32,361 nucleotides of DNA from Bacteroidaceae bacterium (GTDB taxonomy: Bacteria > Bacteroidota > Bacteroidia > Bacteroidales > Bacteroidaceae), in contig JAFSZU010000113.1 of NCBI GenBank assembly GCA_017455585.1, forward strand, positions 1 through 32,361. Direction: 5' to 3'. How positions within the stretch are numbered: position 1 is the first letter of the stretch; the number at the start of each line of letters is the position of its first letter. Made by a program: the position numbers and the translations under genes. The notes under the pieces are model-generated. The model did no database searches, was not told the origin of the DNA, and saw nothing but the letters and a program-made list of their open reading frames with translations. This document shows, piece after piece, positions 25,684 to 32,361 of this stretch.

Positions 25684-25755
25684 ATGAACATCTTTGAGAC
25701 TATTTTAGAAGATATGGGCTGTCTGCTCCGCGTCTTCAGCAGACGTCTCGGAGGA

Positions 25756-26295
25756 TTACAGACCTCCGAAGTACTTGTAGAGAGCCGCAAGCATGGAGGC
25801 TTGCATGAACTCGCCGCGCTGCAGCATGGCCTTCACCTCTTCGGGTGAGAACGTATAGACCTCGATGTCCTCGGTGGCATCGAGGTGCTGGGTGGTGGTC
25901 TTCTCCACACCAACGGCCACGAAACTGTGGGTGATGTTGTTCATGGCACTGGCGTTGCAGGAGAACTGCATGGCCTCGTGCCACTCGCCGCCCGTGTAGC
26001 CGGTCTCCTCAGCCAGCTCGCGCCGGGCGGCAGCCATCGGGTCCTCACCGGGTTCTGCACAGCCGGCCACAATCTCGAAGCAGGTGCGGCCCAGGCCGTG
26101 GCGGTACTGACGGATAATGACCATCTCGCCCTCTTTGGTGATGGCGACCACGTGCACCCACGTGGGGTATTCCAGCACGTAGTATTCATCATTGATGCGG
26201 CCGTCGGGCAGCTGGCAGGTGTCGCGCCGGGCCGTGAGCCACGGGCGACGGAAGAGATACTCACTCTTCAAGAGTTTCCAGTCGAGGTTCTTCAT
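25756..26295 (-). CDS. NUDIX hydrolase (ADP-sugar pyrophosphatase type)
   Basis: A 179-residue NUDIX enzyme. The complete Nudix box G-x5-E-x7-REUxEExGU is visible as GCAEPGEDPMAAARRELAEETGY (about residues 78-100), which binds magnesium and cleaves a nucleoside diphosphate linked to another group. The N-terminal part (PWLTARRDTCQLPDGRINDEYYVLEYP) and IIRQYRHG resemble ADP-ribose/ADP-sugar pyrophosphatases. It is cytoplasmic. It starts 61 bases after the rhamnulokinase stop codon and may be co-transcribed with it. The precise nucleotide substrate is not determined. Confidence 0.92.
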   Translation of the reverse strand: MKNLDWKLLKSEYLFRRPWLTARRDTCQLPDGRINDEYYVLEYPTWVHVVAITKEGEMVIIRQYRHGLGRTCFEIVAGCAEPGEDPMAAARRELAEETGYTGGEWHEAMQFSCNASAMNNITHSFVAVGVEKTTTQHLDATEDIEVYTFSPEEVKAMLQRGEFMQASMLAALYKYFGGL

Positions 26296-26356
26296 TTCTG
26301 TTTATTTGCTAAAAAACAACGGTGTATGTGTCTATTATCACATCTGCTGGCGCTCA

Positions 26357-27982
26357 TTAGGGCATGTAGGTGATGAGTTCCACACTGTTGGCGGCGATGG
26401 CGCGCAGGGCTGCGAGGGTGGTGGCGTGGCCTCTGGCTCGCAGCTGCACGAGGGCGTTGCCCAGGGCTGTGCCCTCCTGGGGACCTGCGATGACGGGTAG
26501 CCCTGTGGAATCGGCGGTGAACTGCATGAGATACTGGTTGCGGGAGCCGCCGCCGATGACATGCAGCCGCTGGATATCAACGGGTGTGAGCTGGCGCAGC
26601 ATTGCGATGACCTCTTTGTAGCGGGCGGCCAGGGAGCGGAAGATGACACGCACGTAGTCGGCGGGTGTCTGGGGCAGCGCCTGGCCAGTCTCGGTGAGGT
26701 ACTCGCGGATGGCGGCGGTCATCGAGGCGGGGTGGGCGAAGCGCGGGTCATCGGGGACGATGAGGCTCTGACAGGTGGACTGGAGGCAGAGGGCGTTGAG
26801 GGCGTTGACATCGGAGGGGATGGCGGGCTGAACGCTGCCGGCGGACGAACCGCCGGCAACAGTGCAAGGCACAGGCCCCCCAGAGATCCCGGCTGCCTCA
26901 GAGATCCCGGCCGCCTCAGAGATCCCGGCCGCCTCAGAGATCCCGGCTGCCTCAGAGATCCCGGCCGCCTCAGAGATCCCGGCCGCCTCAGAGATCCCGG
27001 TCGCCTCTGGTTGGGTGGGCGGCGTATTCGCCGCCGTTCCGGCAGCACTCCACTCCTTGCGGCACTGCTCGTAGATCCAGAGGCCGGTGATGTTCTTGAG
27101 GAAGCGGGTGGTATGGTCGAGGCCGCCCTCGTTGGTGAAGTTGTGGGCAAAGCTGTCGGCGGTGATGATGGGGGTGGGAGACTCCACGCCGAGGAGGCTC
27201 CAAGTGCCGCAGCTGAGGTAGGCGAAGCGTTCATCCTGAGCGGGCACGGCAGCCACGGCGGAGGCAGTGTCGTGACTGGCCACGGCGATGACGGGGATGG
27301 CCGTGAGGCCCGTGGCTTCCTGCACCTGCGGCGTGAGGGTGCCCACTTGCTCGCCGGGCTGTACAAGGCGGCCGAAACGGTCGCGCGAGAGGCCGAGACT
27401 GCGCAGCAGGGTGGTGTCGAGGTCGCCCGTGCGGGGATTCAACATCTGGGACGTGGAGGCCACTGTATATTCGCAGACGGCCTCACCGGTGAGCATGTAG
27501 ATGAGGGCATCGGGGATGAAGAGAATCTTGTCGGCATTCTTTAGGGCTACGCTGTTGGCGCGACGGAGCGTGTCCAGTTGGAAGAGCGAGTTGAAAGGCA
27601 TGAACTGGATGCCCGTGCGGTCATAGACCTCCTGCTGTGACAGGCGGTCGGCGAAGTAGCGCTCCATGGCACCGTCGGTGTGCGGGTCGCGGTAGCAATG
27701 TGGCAAACCGAGGAGCTGGCCTTGGCGGTCGAAGAAGGCGAAGTCGCAGCCCCAGGTGTCGATGCCGATGCTCTGAAGAGTAATGCCCTCGGCCTTCACC
27801 TGGCGCAGGGCGCGCAGGATCTCGTTATACAGGTGTGGCAAGTCCCAGAAGATGTGGCCGTTGAGGGGCAGCTGTGGGGTCTCAAAGCGGGTGAACTCGC
27901 GCAGGTCAATGCGCTGGCCGTCGAAGGTGGCCAGGACGGTGCGGCCGCTGGTGGCACCGAGGTCAATGGAGAGAAAGTGCAT
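26357..27982 (-). CDS. rhaB: Rhamnulokinase with in-frame tandem-repeat insert
   Basis: A 541-residue FGGY sugar kinase that phosphorylates L-rhamnulose. FLSIDLGATSGRTVLATF at the N-terminus, IDTWGCDFAFFD (about 80), ASHDTASAVAAVP (about 245), YLSCGTWSLLG (about 265) and VIGGGSRNQYLMQ (about 475) give the full actin-like ATPase layout and fit RhaB best among FGGY kinases. Usual RhaB length is about 470-490; the excess comes from about residues 315-375, including six to seven copies of the hexapeptide AAGISE, coded by 18-nt repeats at 26883-27008. The start at 27982 is chosen because the longer frame (to 28027) translates an AGTTGAAAGTT repeat. No rhamnose isomerase or aldolase gene lies in the window. 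Confidence 0.88.
   Translation of the reverse strand: MHFLSIDLGATSGRTVLATFDGQRIDLREFTRFETPQLPLNGHIFWDLPHLYNEILRALRQVKAEGITLQSIGIDTWGCDFAFFDRQGQLLGLPHCYRDPHTDGAMERYFADRLSQQEVYDRTGIQFMPFNSLFQLDTLRRANSVALKNADKILFIPDALIYMLTGEAVCEYTVASTSQMLNPRTGDLDTTLLRSLGLSRDRFGRLVQPGEQVGTLTPQVQEATGLTAIPVIAVASHDTASAVAAVPAQDERFAYLSCGTWSLLGVESPTPIITADSFAHNFTNEGGLDHTTRFLKNITGLWIYEQCRKEWSAAGTAANTPPTQPEATGISEAAGISEAAGISEAAGISEAAGISEAAGISEAAGISGGPVPCTVAGGSSAGSVQPAIPSDVNALNALCLQSTCQSLIVPDDPRFAHPASMTAAIREYLTETGQALPQTPADYVRVIFRSLAARYKEVIAMLRQLTPVDIQRLHVIGGGSRNQYLMQFTADSTGLPVIAGPQEGTALGNALVQLRARGHATTLAALRAIAANSVELITYMP
26883..27008. repeat. Seven 18-nt tandem repeats inside rhaB
   Basis: Seven contiguous 18-base units (gagatcccggccgcctca and variants) run from 26883 to 27008. 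Units 1 and 4 carry a T for C at position 12, and the last unit has three changes. They are read in frame on the minus strand as AAGISE. Confidence 0.95.
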
Positions 27983-27984
27983 GG

Positions 27985-28020
27985 GGAGTTGAGAGTTGAA
28001 AGTTGAAAGTTGAAAGTTCT
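27985..28020. repeat. AGTTGAAAGTTGAAAGTT repeat before rhaB
   Basis: A tract of the GTTGAAAGTT family occupies the untranslated leader immediately before the rhaB start codon. Confidence 0.8.
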
Positions 28021-28080
28021 TCTGCATTATCTGCGATTTCTGCGAGACATAAGTAACTACTCAATATTAGTTTCTAACAT

Positions 28081-28241
28081 AAACCACAGATTTTACAGAT
28101 TAAACAGATTCTTTACTGCTTCTAATAATCTGTGTAATTGTTATCGAAATTTCTTCAAGTATGAAGCGACCGGAGGTCGAGCGCACAGATTTCCTATAAT
28201 GGAAAGGTTATAATCCGTGTAATCTGTGCAATCTGTGGTTT
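28081..28241. repeat. Inverted-repeat-bounded intergenic element, copy 2
   Basis: The left arm (28081-28110, aaaccacagattttacag...) is complementary to the right arm (28212-28241, aatccgtgtaatctgtg...). The interior has ttcttcaagtatgaagcg (28151-28168), the reverse complement of block C in the element at 8252-8271 with one difference, followed by cgaccggaggtcgagcgcacagatt. The element lies in the probable long leader of rhaB. Confidence 0.65.
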
Positions 28242-28330
28242 GTAAAAGATAATTCTGTTCATCTACTTATTATATAAACTATATGTGTTTTCTGCGAGAC
28301 ATATAATGGAGTCGCGGGCGATTGTGCGTG

Positions 28331-28338
28331 CAAAGATA
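28331..28338 (-). promoter_or_regulatory. -7 promoter box, probably for rhaB and the NUDIX gene
   Basis: On the minus strand this reads TATCTTTG, an exact TAnnTTTG match. It is about 350 bases from the rhaB start, so the transcript would carry the element at 28081-28241 in its leader. Confidence 0.45.
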
Positions 28339-28412
28339 GTGAATATTTGGCGTGTAAGAGCGTAAAAACACAGATTTTTGTGAAATGAGGCATGAATACG
28401 CGCATATTTCCC

Positions 28413-28420
28413 TATCTTTG
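28413..28420 (+). promoter_or_regulatory. -7 promoter box of the second MalY-type gene
   Basis: TATCTTTG matches TAnnTTTG and is divergent from the box at 28331-28338. Initiation near 28427 gives a leader of about 140 nt made mostly of repeats before ATG 28569. Confidence 0.5.
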
Positions 28421-28449
28421 CACGCCAGTCAGAGGGCTGCGCCTCCCCA

Positions 28450-28568
28450 ACTCCCAACTTTCAACTCCCAACTTTCAACTCTCAACTCCCAACTTTCAAC
28501 TTTCAACTTTCAACTCTCAACTTTCAACTCTCAACTCTCAGCTTTCAACTCTCAACTTTCAACTCTCC
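28450..28568 (+). repeat. CAACTTTCAACTCTCAACTC repeat tract
   Basis: About 12 tandem 10-base units of caactttcaa/ctctcaactc fill the leader up to the start codon at 28569. This is the reverse complement of the AGTTGAAAGTT family. An open frame runs through it, but its product (NSQLST-type repeats) is not part of the enzyme. Confidence 0.9.
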
Positions 28569-29756
28569 ATGCTCTACGACTTTGACCACATCATCGACCG
28601 CACAGGCACCAACGACGTGAAGCACTGTGCACTCCAGGAACACTTCGGACGCACTGACCTGTTGCCGCTGTGGGTGGCGGACATGGATTTCGAGACACCG
28701 CCGTTCATCACCGAGACTTTGCGCAAGCGGGTGGAGCACTCGCTGTTCGGCTACACCATTACACCGGAGGAGCTGTGGACCAGCGTGCGCCGCTGGCTGC
28801 TCGACCGCCACGGCTGGGCGGTGGAGCACGAGTGGCTGACGTTCATTCCAGGCATCGTCAAGGGAATCGGCATGGTCATCAATGCGTTGTTGGAGCGGGA
28901 CGAGCGCGTCATCATCCAGCCACCGGTGTATCATCCGTTCCGCTTGGTGCCGCAGAACAATGGGCGGGAGGTGGTGATGAACCCACTCATCGAGGAGCGT
29001 GATGCCGAGGGTGGGCTCCATTACCGCATGGACTTCAACGGGCTGGAACGGTTGGCACGTGAACCGAAGAACCGCTTGCTCATCCTCGCCAACCCGCATA
29101 ACCCGGCGGGAATCGTCTGGGAGGCGGAGACGTTGCGGCGCGTGGCAGAGATTTGTGCGGCGCATGACGTGGTGGTGATTTCCGACGAGATACACGGCGA
29201 CATGGCTCTCTTCGGACATCGGCACACGCCCTTTGCCTCGGTCAGCGAGGCCGCGGCACAGTGCACCATCACCTTTGGCGCGCCGTCCAAGACGTTCAAT
29301 ATCGCTGGTATTGTCAGTTCCTATGCCGTGGTGCCCAACGCGGCACTGCGCGAGCGCTTCTTCCACTGGTTGGAGGCCAGCGAGATGAACGCGCCCACGC
29401 TCTTTGCGCCCATCGCCACCATCGCCGCCTTCACGCCGGAGGGTGAAGAGTGGCGGCAGCAGATGTTGCGTTATGTGGAAGGAAATGTGATGTTTGTGGA
29501 GGATTACTGCCGAGATTATTTGCCGCAGATAAGACCCATGCGCCCCGAGGCATCGTACCTCGTCTGGCTGGATTGCCGGGGACTGGGACTCGACCACGAT
29601 GCACTCAACGACCTCTTTGTGAACCGTGCCCGCCTGGCACTCAACGACGGCGAGATGTTTGGCACCGAGGGCCGTGGCTTCATGCGCCTGAACGTGGGCT
29701 GCCCGCGAAGCGTCTTGCACCAAGCTCTGGAACAGCTGCGCACTGCGATTTCCTAA
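28569..29756 (+). CDS. MalY/PatB family PLP-dependent aminotransferase, second copy
   Basis: A 395-residue PLP enzyme of the same family as the gene at 6838-8013 but clearly diverged from it. MLYDFDHIIDRTGTNDVKH and LPLWVADMDFETPPF are standard family N-terminal motifs. ANPHNPAGIVW (about 175), SDEIHGDM (about 207) and the PLP lysine in GAPSKTFNIAG (about 239) are present, and the C-terminus GFMRLNVGCPR fits. Expected activity is C-S lyase on cystathionine or related compounds. ATG 28569 is preferred because the longer frame upstream is only repeat translation. The gene stands alone on the plus strand between rhaB and the ABC permeases. Confidence 0.9.
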   Translation: MLYDFDHIIDRTGTNDVKHCALQEHFGRTDLLPLWVADMDFETPPFITETLRKRVEHSLFGYTITPEELWTSVRRWLLDRHGWAVEHEWLTFIPGIVKGIGMVINALLERDERVIIQPPVYHPFRLVPQNNGREVVMNPLIEERDAEGGLHYRMDFNGLERLAREPKNRLLILANPHNPAGIVWEAETLRRVAEICAAHDVVVISDEIHGDMALFGHRHTPFASVSEAAAQCTITFGAPSKTFNIAGIVSSYAVVPNAALRERFFHWLEASEMNAPTLFAPIATIAAFTPEGEEWRQQMLRYVEGNVMFVEDYCRDYLPQIRPMRPEASYLVWLDCRGLGLDHDALNDLFVNRARLALNDGEMFGTEGRGFMRLNVGCPRSVLHQALEQLRTAIS

Positions 29757-29758
29757 TG

Positions 29759-29973
29759 CACCACAGATTACACAGATTATACGGACTCCCTTGCCACTAA
29801 CTATCTAATTTCTGTCTGGTATTTCACAGATTTCTGAGCGAAGTACGCCGTAGGCTTCGAGTGTTCGGCATTCAGCACCAGCGTAGCGTGCTGCTCCAGA
29901 ATCTGTGAGATAACAGATAAAAATATTAAAATCAAAGGACATGTAATCCGTGTAATCCGTGTAATCTGTGGTG
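29759..29973. repeat. Inverted-repeat-bounded intergenic element, copy 3
   Basis: The left arm (29759-29785, caccacagattacacag...) is complementary to the right arm (29954-29973, aatccgtgtaatctgtggtg). Read on the minus strand it shares with the element at 8031-8337 the 22-base block ending at 29959 (identical to 8082-8103), catgtcctttg (29933-29943) and a 20-base block with two differences (29888-29907), all in the same order. It lies between two convergent genes. Confidence 0.7.
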
Positions 29974-30020
29974 TATAAAGCTTGCGAAACTTGTGCTGTG
30001 TAATCTGTGTGAGACTATGC

Positions 30021-31196
30021 TCAGTTGAGGATGGTGCGGCCAACGGCCTTGCGGATCTCAAACATATACATGAAGCAGGAGAGGAGGAAGTAGATGGCGG
30101 CGAGACGCCAGAGAGTAAGGAGCTCGCAGTGACAGTCGCCGAGGGAGGCACCCATGCCCTGGATGCGCACGTAGGCGTTCAGACCCCATGTGCTGGGGAA
30201 GATGCTGCCCACAGCTTTCCATAGCGGCGGAACGGCGGCTCCCGGCCAGCTCACGCCCGAGAGGAACAGTAGCGGGATGGACATGAAGACGAAAAGCAGG
30301 ATGCAGTCCTCGCGGCGGTAGATGAAGTGTGACCAGAAGATGGCCATGTAGGTGCAGGCCAGCAGGTATGGCACGAAGAATCCCAGCAGGTCCCAGAAGT
30401 GCCCCAACTGCGGAAGGTTGAACCAACGGGTGACACAAACGGCCATGTAGAACGCCATGAGCAGGAAGAGCAGGAAGTGCACAAGTCCCTTGCCAAGCAC
30501 GATAGCAAGCGTGTTCTTGTAATGTTTGGTGGGCGGGATGACGAGGCCGCGGAAACGTTCGCGGGAGCGACCCATGGACATGCCCACGCCCAGACACAGG
30601 GCCTGTTGCAGGATGAGCATCAGCACCGGCGGGATGAGGAAGGCTGCAAAACCGCCCGCGGAGTTATAGAGTTTCACCTCCTCAAAGCGGATGGGCCAGC
30701 GCGCCACCTGTTCCTCTTTGCGAGAGATATTGGTCTGGTGTTCAGTCACCTTGATGTTGCGGTTCACCTCCTGCGCCACGTTGATGACGGCCAGATACTC
30801 CACCTTATAATAGAGCATGGACGTGAGGTCGCTGTAGAGTCCCACCACCGCCTGTTGCCCGCGCCACAGCCGCTGGTCGAACTCCCGGGGGATGCGCAGG
30901 ATGCCGAAGACCTCGCGGCGGCGCAGCAGCTCCTGGGCGTCGGACATGCTGGCACAACGTTCGGACACCATCACCTCGGAGGTGGCATCCACACGGCGGA
31001 TGAAGTCGCGGCTGCGGTCTGTCATGCAGTCATCGACCACACAGATGGGCAGCTGGCGTTGCGTCTCGGTGTTGTAGATCATGGCATAGAGCAGCGGATA
31101 GGCCAGCGGCAGGAGAATGATGAAGATGAGGATGCCCTCGTCCTTGACAATCTCACTCAGCTCATCGAGCCACACATGTATAACTGCTTTCAGCAT
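30021..31196 (-). CDS. ABC-2 type transporter permease
   Basis: A 391-residue inner-membrane permease of the ABC2_membrane_3 (YhhJ/YbhR-like) type. A first membrane helix (about 20-45, IFIILLPLAYPLLYAM) is followed by a periplasmic domain of about 130 residues, then five or six helices from about 175 onwards and the conserved FLSGVSWP segment (about 310). Such permeases work with an ABC ATPase and usually an HlyD-type adaptor to export drugs or lipids. It is 38 bases downstream of a second permease of the same type. The partner genes are presumably to the right of the window. Confidence 0.9.
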   Translation of the reverse strand: MLKAVIHVWLDELSEIVKDEGILIFIILLPLAYPLLYAMIYNTETQRQLPICVVDDCMTDRSRDFIRRVDATSEVMVSERCASMSDAQELLRRREVFGILRIPREFDQRLWRGQQAVVGLYSDLTSMLYYKVEYLAVINVAQEVNRNIKVTEHQTNISRKEEQVARWPIRFEEVKLYNSAGGFAAFLIPPVLMLILQQALCLGVGMSMGRSRERFRGLVIPPTKHYKNTLAIVLGKGLVHFLLFLLMAFYMAVCVTRWFNLPQLGHFWDLLGFFVPYLLACTYMAIFWSHFIYRREDCILLFVFMSIPLLFLSGVSWPGAAVPPLWKAVGSIFPSTWGLNAYVRIQGMGASLGDCHCELLTLWRLAAIYFLLSCFMYMFEIRKAVGRTILN

Positions 31197-31234
31197 TATT
31201 TGTTTAGGGTTTAAAGTTTAGTGTAAATACTTTA

Positions 31235-32361
31235 TTACGCCTTATACTCTTTATTCAGGAACGCATCTTTCAGGCGGAAGGCAAATAGATGCGGCAGGAG
31301 GAAGATGGCCACGAGGGCAGCCACATTGGGCCAGGCGTAGCTGATGCTGTAAACGTTCAGGCACTGGTTGACGTAGATGAGGAAGTAGTGGTGCAGGGGG
31401 AAGATGTTCGAGAGCCACTGGAACGGCAGGTCCATGGCCGATACGGGGAACGAGAAGCCCGCGAGCGAGAACTGCATGACACCCAAGAGTGAACAGGCCG
31501 ACATGGCCATGCGCATCTGTCCCGGAAAGGCCTCGAAGAGCAGAAGTCCGAAACCCTGCGATGCCAGTACGGCGAGGAAACCCCAGAGCATCATGCGCGG
31601 GATGCCACACTGGCAGGGGAACTGCAGGTAGCTGTAGAACACGAGGTCGATGAGGCAGAAGATGAGCGTGTAGAGCAGCGTCTGTGGCAGTAACTTGCCC
31701 AGAATGATGACGGCCATATTGCCATTGCCCATGTTGTAGAGTTTCTTTTGGCGGCCGCGCTTCCACTCGTTGCCGAAGGCATAGGCCGTGGTGAGCATGA
31801 TGACGAGCATGAGCAGCCCTGGCACGATGAGGTTGGAGAGGACGACAGAGTAGTTCAAGTGCGGGTTGCCCAGCGGATGGCTCTCAATGACAATGGGTTG
31901 GATGGTGCCCATGATCTGGTCGTCGCGAAACCCTCGGGCGCGCATCGTCTCGCGCGTCATGGCCAGACCGGCCATCTCGCCCATCTTGCGCATGTCCTTC
32001 ATCAGCAGCGAGGCGGCGATGTAGTAGGTGTCGTTGGTGTAGAACGAGATGGTGGGTTGCCGCTGTGTGAGAGCCGCCTCGGTGGTGCCTTTGGGGATGT
32101 GGAAGATGGCGTATATCTCGCCGCGCTGCATGGCCTGACGTGCCTCGGTGAAGCTGCACGGCTTCATCACGAAACGGGTCTCTTCCATGGTGCCGAGGAT
32201 GCGTGTGAGCTGGCGCGTCACATGGGTGTTGTCCTCATCTACGAGGGCAGCCGGCAGCTTGGTGGGCAGACCCGCCTGCATCAGGCTTGTGAACATCCAC
32301 AAGAAACCTAATGGTGCCACAAACATGATGACCAGGAAGATGGGGCGCCGCCCGAAGGCAC
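31235..32361 (-). CDS. ABC-2 type transporter permease, 5' end outside the window
   Basis: At least 375 residues of a second ABC2_membrane_3-type permease. The frame stays open to the right edge, and the residues before the internal methionine at 32326 (FGRRPIFLVIM) continue the first membrane helix, so the true start lies outside the window. The periplasmic part contains AALVDEDNTHVTRQLTRIL and the C-terminal half has five or six helices, with SLAGFSFPVSAMD equivalent to the FLSGVSWP segment of its neighbour. The pair suggests a heterodimeric exporter. Confidence 0.88.
   Translation of the reverse strand, partial: AFGRRPIFLVIMFVAPLGFLWMFTSLMQAGLPTKLPAALVDEDNTHVTRQLTRILGTMEETRFVMKPCSFTEARQAMQRGEIYAIFHIPKGTTEAALTQRQPTISFYTNDTYYIAASLLMKDMRKMGEMAGLAMTRETMRARGFRDDQIMGTIQPIVIESHPLGNPHLNYSVVLSNLIVPGLLMLVIMLTTAYAFGNEWKRGRQKKLYNMGNGNMAVIILGKLLPQTLLYTLIFCLIDLVFYSYLQFPCQCGIPRMMLWGFLAVLASQGFGLLLFEAFPGQMRMAMSACSLLGVMQFSLAGFSFPVSAMDLPFQWLSNIFPLHHYFLIYVNQCLNVYSISYAWPNVAALVAIFLLPHLFAFRLKDAFLNKEYKA

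Noticed and set aside
26883-27008. CRISPR-like array of short repeats
   Set aside because: The 18-base units are contiguous without spacers, lie inside a kinase gene in frame, and no cas genes are nearby.
27983-28027. 15-codon extension of rhamnulokinase
   Set aside because: It also translates a GTTGAAAGTT-type repeat; the FGGY fold starts at the methionine at 27982.
28392-28568. N-terminal extension of the second MalY-type enzyme
   Set aside because: The 59 extra codons translate only the 10-base repeat tract; the family begins at the methionine at 28569.

Overview
The window looks like chromosomal DNA from a Bacteroidales bacterium, most likely a Prevotella-type organism. The evidence is the repeated Bacteroidetes -7 promoter box (TAnnTTTG), a surface protein with a type IX secretion-like C-terminal tail, a DUF5103 type IX secretion plug protein, a BspA-type leucine-rich repeat protein, a fused CE6/CE1-type esterase, and abundant short intergenic repeats. 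There are no rRNA or tRNA genes, insertion-sequence transposases or CRISPR arrays that I can support.

Left part (1-8013): a repeat-rich leader; a MNT nucleotidyltransferase/HEPN gene pair in which the HEPN gene carries a one-base frameshift; then a promoter and a long untranslated leader of about 380 nt with mutually exclusive pairings in front of a 1076-residue secreted protein (leucine-rich repeats, three cohesin-like modules, dockerin-like repeats, C-terminal sorting tail). Next comes an AAA ATPase (DUF4143 type) sitting between a 60-codon remnant of a MalY-type C-S lyase and the intact MalY-type gene.

Middle part (8014-19843), mostly on the minus strand: a DUF3737 beta-helix protein, two paralogous AmpG-like transporters and prolyl-tRNA synthetase. 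A plus-strand OmpA-type lipoprotein then converges on a minus-strand run of S41 protease, GH36 alpha-galactosidase, DUF1460 amidase-like protein and MtgA transglycosylase. This run is tightly spaced and probably one transcript with a cell-envelope theme.

Right part (19844-32361): a 600-base intergenic region with several inverted repeats, one of them a perfect 33-bp stem; the plus-strand genes DUF5103 plug protein, TRIC/UPF0126 channel and fucosyltransferase-like protein; then minus-strand xylan-type bifunctional esterase, NUDIX hydrolase and rhamnulokinase; a second MalY/PatB-type aminotransferase on plus; and two ABC-2 permeases on minus, the last running off the right edge.

The most unusual layer is not a gene set but the repeats. 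At least seven short-repeat families fill gene boundaries, and several have entered coding sequence in frame: the whole signal peptide of the plug protein is ten 9-nt repeats, rhamnulokinase carries seven 18-nt repeats, an AmpG-like transporter contains a repeat hairpin, and the esterase has repeat-derived linkers. Three larger inverted-repeat-bounded elements share ordered sequence blocks and look like a dispersed non-coding family. The leader RNA upstream of the surface protein and these elements are the best candidates for something undescribed.
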